From Humidesulfovibrio sp. (GTDB taxonomy: Bacteria > Desulfobacterota > Desulfovibrionia > Desulfovibrionales > Desulfovibrionaceae): a DNA stretch of 36,308 bases. The position numbers and the translations under genes were made by a program. The stretch covers positions 1 through 36,308 of the forward strand of contig NZ_JAVHLD010000031.1 of the NCBI RefSeq assembly GCF_031082295.1, in the 5' to 3' direction. The notes below the pieces were generated by a model. The model had not been told where the DNA came from. It saw nothing but the letters and a program-made list of their open reading frames with translations, and ran no database searches. Positions 33,554 to 36,308 of this stretch are shown one piece after another; position 1 is the stretch's first letter, and every line of letters starts with the position of its first letter.

Positions 33554-36308
33554 TTAGACCTCGACGTGGCTGGAGTTCACGATGATGATATCCGTGGAGG
33601 TGATGTTGCTGACGTTGTTGGCGATGGTCACTGCTGCGTGCGCGCCAGCGTAACCGTCGTCATCGAACTTGAGTATGTTGAAGTCGTCGTCCCGGACCCA
33701 GCAGGCGGCATTGGTGTCGGCCGCATTCATGTAGTCTGTCAGCGTGTTGAAGACATGTCCTTGGGCCGTGGCGGTGTCACTGAAGCCGAAGTCGCCCCCT
33801 GCGGCGGTCTTGTAGAAGGCGAACTTGTCCGTGCCGCTGAGGAAGTCGCTGATGGTGTCGCCGCCCTCGCTCTGGGTCTTGTAGATGAACAAATCAGGGC
33901 CGGCCCCTCCTGTCATGGTGTCGGCGCCGCCGCTACCATAGAGGTGGTCTCCGCCTCCCGTGTTGCCGCCGCCTACAAGCGAGTCGTTGCCGGAGCTGCC
34001 CGTGATGTAGAGGTACCCGGCGCTTGTGGCGGACCCGTCGAAGGTCAGGGTGCCGGAAAGCGATGCACCGTCCACGTACACCGCTGGCGACATCCCGACA
34101 TTGTCCACGTTGCTGAAGAGGCTGTTGGTGGCGGCCAGGTTTGCGCTGGTGCCGCTAAGTGTGATGTGTTCAAATCCGGTGACGTTGGCCAAGTCAGTCG
34201 TGTTGCCGGAGCTGTTGTCCAGGTGCAGGGTGTCTGAGCCGCTGCCGCCGCTGACGGTGTCGGTGCTGGAGAGGTAGGTGCCCATGTACACGGTGTCTTC
34301 GCAGGTTCCGAGGGCGATGGACACTGTAGTGGCTCCGGCGGTGACGGTGTCGCCGTGGTTGGAGCCGTAGTACTTTTCGATGTCGTACAGGGTGTCCGTG
34401 CCGCCGTAGCCGTTGGCCGTGACAGAACCGGTGCTCAGGTTCGCCGTCACGGCCCCCGTGGCGTTTCCGTAGCTGACCATGTCGATGCCTGCGTCGCCGT
34501 GCAGGTGGTTGTTTCCTGCGCCGCCGTTCAGGGTGTCGTCGCCGTCGCCGCCGTAGATGGTGTCGTTGCCCGCGTTGCCGTGGAGCACGTCGATGCCCAG
34601 GCCGCCCTCAAGGTAGTCATGGCAGGAGCCGCCGAAGATGGAGTCGTTGCCGTCGTTGCCATACACGGTGGCCGCGCTGGTCCAGTTGGCCAGGTCGATG
34701 GTGTCGGCCCCGCCGCCGCCCTTGATGATCTCGATGCCGGAGTAAGAGTGGAGGCTTGAACCGGCCAGAGTGTTGAAGCTGGCGCCACCTGTCTGGTCCG
34801 CAGTGCTGGTGATGTTCAGCGGGTTGCTCGTGAGGTCGGAGTAGTCCAGGGTGTCGGAGCCGAGTCCGCCTGCCATGGTGTCTCTGCCCTGAGTGGCGAT
34901 GAAGGTGTCGTTGCCGGCGCCGCCGCTAAGCAAGTCGCCGATGGTCACAGAGGCGCTGTTGGTGCGGGCATCGCTGCCCTTGATGGTGTCGTCTCCCGCG
35001 CTGCCGGTGATCTGGAAATAGCCGTAGTTGCCAACGGCGGAGCCGTTGAAGTTCAGGGCCTCGCCTGCGCTCAAGCTTGAGGCATTGATGATGAGCTTGC
35101 CGCCCACGGCGTCCCACATGGTGGCGTCGGCCGAGCCCGAGAACTCCATGCCGTGGTAGATGAGGGCCGAACTTGCGCCGGAGATGTACACCTGCTCCAC
35201 GCCCTGGACATTGTCCAGGTCGTTGGTGCCGAGGCCGTTGTCTGCGAAATACAGAGTGTCATTGCCCGTGCCGCCGTCCACGGTGTCGTCGGCGGTGAGG
35301 TTGGACTCCATGTAGATGAGGTCGTCGTTCGTGCCGCCCTGGATGCTGTCGATGCCGGCTCCTGCGGTGAGCGTGTCGTTGTCCGCGCCGCCGATGATGG
35401 TGTCGTTCCCGTCGCCGCCGCCGATAACGTCCATGCCGTCTTCGCCGTTGAGCATGTCGTTGCCGTCACCGCCGCTGATGGAATCGTTGTCGATGCCGCC
35501 CATGATGGTGTCGTTGCCCAACCCGCCGCTCAGCGTGTCGTTGCCGGCGTCTCCGTAGATGGCATCAAAGTCTGCGCCGCCGTCGATGAGATCCGCATCC
35601 GCGCCGCCGTATATGGTGTCGTTCCCTTCGCCGCCCTCAATGATGTCTTTGCCGCCCCGCCCGTAGATCAGGTCCGCACCGCTGCCACCGTAGAAGAGGT
35701 TGGCGGAGTTGTTGCCATAGATCTCGTCATTATACTCGCTGCCGGTGACGTTGACGACGGTTGAGGAGATGGCGGTGACACCGGGCTCGAAAGCGTTGGA
35801 GTAGGAACTCTGGACCCAATTCTCGTGATTCCCGCTGGACTCGTAGTAGGCGGAGTCGCGGAGCGAAACCACGCTCGTATTCTGGTCCGAGGGGTCGAGA
35901 TCGACGAACTGCCCCTCCGCCTTGGTCGTGAGCAGAAGAGAATTCTCTGTCGTGATGCCGCTGAGGGGGTTGTCCGGCTGCTCGGTAATGGTTGTGATGA
36001 TTTGGTTCAAGAAGTCCTGGGCCGCCTGGCTGATGAGCAGCGGATTGGTACCGTCGCCGAAAGTGCCCAGGCCGCCGGGGTTGCCCGGGCCACCAGGACC
36101 GCCAGGATTGCCGAGGCCGCTGGGCCCGGTGAACTGGTTGAGGTTGAAGATCGAGCCTTGGGTCAGGTTCAGGAACTGGCCCTGGAGCTGAGTGCCCTGC
36201 TGTCCCAGCTGCCCCTGCTGCGCGGCCAAGTCGGCGGCGGCCTTTGCGGCGGCCTCGGCCAGGGCCTGGGCCTGCAGCGCGGCGGCGGCCTCGGCAGCGG
36301 CCTTGGCT
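33554..36308 (-). CDS. RTX-type calcium-binding secreted protein (5' end outside window)
   Basis: The reading frame is open to the right edge, so at least 917 residues are seen and the true start is missing. In order: an Ala/Gln/Glu-rich helical stretch (36308 to about 36190); a Gly/Pro-rich collagen-like segment (about 36126-36063, NPGGPGGPGNPGGLG); an unassigned domain; a block of about 14 nine-residue RTX repeats GGxGxDxxx (about 35720-35340, e.g. GGEGNDTIYGG); a module of about 110 residues; a second RTX block (about 34665-34490); a second copy of the module; and a short third block (GSGGADTMTGGAGPDLFIY). The end (TSTDIIIVNSSHVEV) is a weakly hydrophobic tail like a type I secretion signal. 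The repeats bind calcium outside the cell, where the protein folds. Adhesin, S-layer or enzyme roles are all possible; no catalytic domain is seen. Three cysteines are present, unusual for this class. Confidence 0.88.
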   Translation of the reverse strand, partial: AKAAAEAAAALQAQALAEAAAKAAADLAAQQGQLGQQGTQLQGQFLNLTQGSIFNLNQFTGPSGLGNPGGPGGPGNPGGLGTFGDGTNPLLISQAAQDFLNQIITTITEQPDNPLSGITTENSLLLTTKAEGQFVDLDPSDQNTSVVSLRDSAYYESSGNHENWVQSSYSNAFEPGVTAISSTVVNVTGSEYNDEIYGNNSANLFYGGSGADLIYGRGGKDIIEGGEGNDTIYGGADADLIDGGADFDAIYGDAGNDTLSGGLGNDTIMGGIDNDSISGGDGNDMLNGEDGMDVIGGGDGNDTIIGGADNDTLTAGAGIDSIQGGTNDDLIYMESNLTADDTVDGGTGNDTLYFADNGLGTNDLDNVQGVEQVYISGASSALIYHGMEFSGSADATMWDAVGGKLIINASSLSAGEALNFNGSAVGNYGYFQITGSAGDDTIKGSDARTNSASVTIGDLLSGGAGNDTFIATQGRDTMAGGLGSDTLDYSDLTSNPLNITSTADQTGGASFNTLAGSSLHSYSGIEIIKGGGGADTIDLANWTSAATVYGNDGNDSIFGGSCHDYLEGGLGIDVLHGNAGNDTIYGGDGDDTLNGGAGNNHLHGDAGIDMVSYGNATGAVTANLSTGSVTANGYGGTDTLYDIEKYYGSNHGDTVTAGATTVSIALGTCEDTVYMGTYLSSTDTVSGGSGSDTLHLDNSSGNTTDLANVTGFEHITLSGTSANLAATNSLFSNVDNVGMSPAVYVDGASLSGTLTFDGSATSAGYLYITGSSGNDSLVGGGNTGGGDHLYGSGGADTMTGGAGPDLFIYKTQSEGGDTISDFLSGTDKFAFYKTAAGGDFGFSDTATAQGHVFNTLTDYMNAADTNAACWVRDDDFNILKFDDDGYAGAHAAVTIANNVSNITSTDIIIVNSSHVEV
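33960..34312 (-). repeat. Internal module B of the RTX protein
   Basis: This segment encodes a module of about 110 residues with the landmarks EDTVYM, SSTDTVSGGSGSDTLHL, DLANVTGFEHITLSG, GASLSGTLTFDGSA and GYLYITGSSGND. The same landmarks occur in the same order in module A at about 34970-35340, so the two are an ancient internal duplication. Confidence 0.8.
34970..35340 (-). repeat. Internal module A of the RTX protein
   Basis: Landmarks NDDLIYM, TADDTVDGGTGNDTLYF, DLDNVQGVEQVYISG, ASSLSAGEALNFNGSA and GYFQITGSAGDD line up with module B. The two copies have diverged strongly in the middle, so duplication is not recent. Confidence 0.8.

Noticed and set aside
34490-35720. Repetitive DNA that might be taken for a CRISPR array or satellite
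   Set aside because: The repeats are degenerate, have a 27-base coding period and translate to GGxGxDxxx calcium-binding repeats in one frame.

Overview
The window is GC-rich chromosomal DNA with dense, closely packed genes. Everything recognisable points to a sulfate-reducing deltaproteobacterium of the Desulfovibrio group (Desulfovibrionales). The main reasons are the gene order mreB-mreC-mreD-mrdA-rodA followed by an F1Fo cluster of the form atpF'-atpF-atpH-atpA-atpG-atpD-atpC without a and c subunits, a bacterioferritin that matches the residue pattern I recall for the Desulfovibrio iron-coproporphyrin protein, and a candidate sigma-54 promoter. Assignment is by recall of protein families, not by a database search.

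Left part (1-1953): an orphan repeat protein of unknown function behind a candidate sigma-54 promoter, convergent with a TauE/SafE-type membrane transporter. Glycan region (2080-12335, all plus strand): an AsnB-like amidotransferase, a GT4 glycosyltransferase, a PglC-like phosphoglycosyl transferase, a DegT aminotransferase, a PglD-like acetyltransferase, a PglE-like aminotransferase, a PglF-like dehydratase and a multi-pass flippase-like protein. Together PglF, PglE and PglD would make UDP-N,N'-diacetylbacillosamine. PglC would load it on undecaprenyl phosphate and the GT4 enzyme would extend it. No oligosaccharyltransferase is present in the window. A hairpin-rich intergenic element with a 31-bp perfect inverted repeat splits this cluster, and short in-frame tandem repeats have expanded in two of its genes.

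Housekeeping region (12393-30753, all minus strand): reading in the direction of transcription, the order is mreB, mreC, mreD, mrdA, rodA (cell shape and elongation), then atpF', atpF, atpH, atpA, atpG, atpD, atpC (ATP synthase), a strong terminator, glmU, a zapB-like gene, zapA, a 6S RNA gene, rny with a terminator, bfr with a terminator, a YmdB-type phosphoesterase and tyrS. atpF and atpH appear to start with TTG. A 12-codon leader ORF with a good ribosome binding site lies upstream of the atp cluster.

Right part (30872-36308): a radical SAM protein of the YhcC type fused in frame to an O6-methylguanine-DNA methyltransferase domain, a putative glycosyltransferase, a large hairpin terminator, and the 3' part of a convergent gene for a large RTX-type calcium-binding secreted protein that runs off the right edge. 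I saw no CRISPR array, transposase, tRNA or rRNA.
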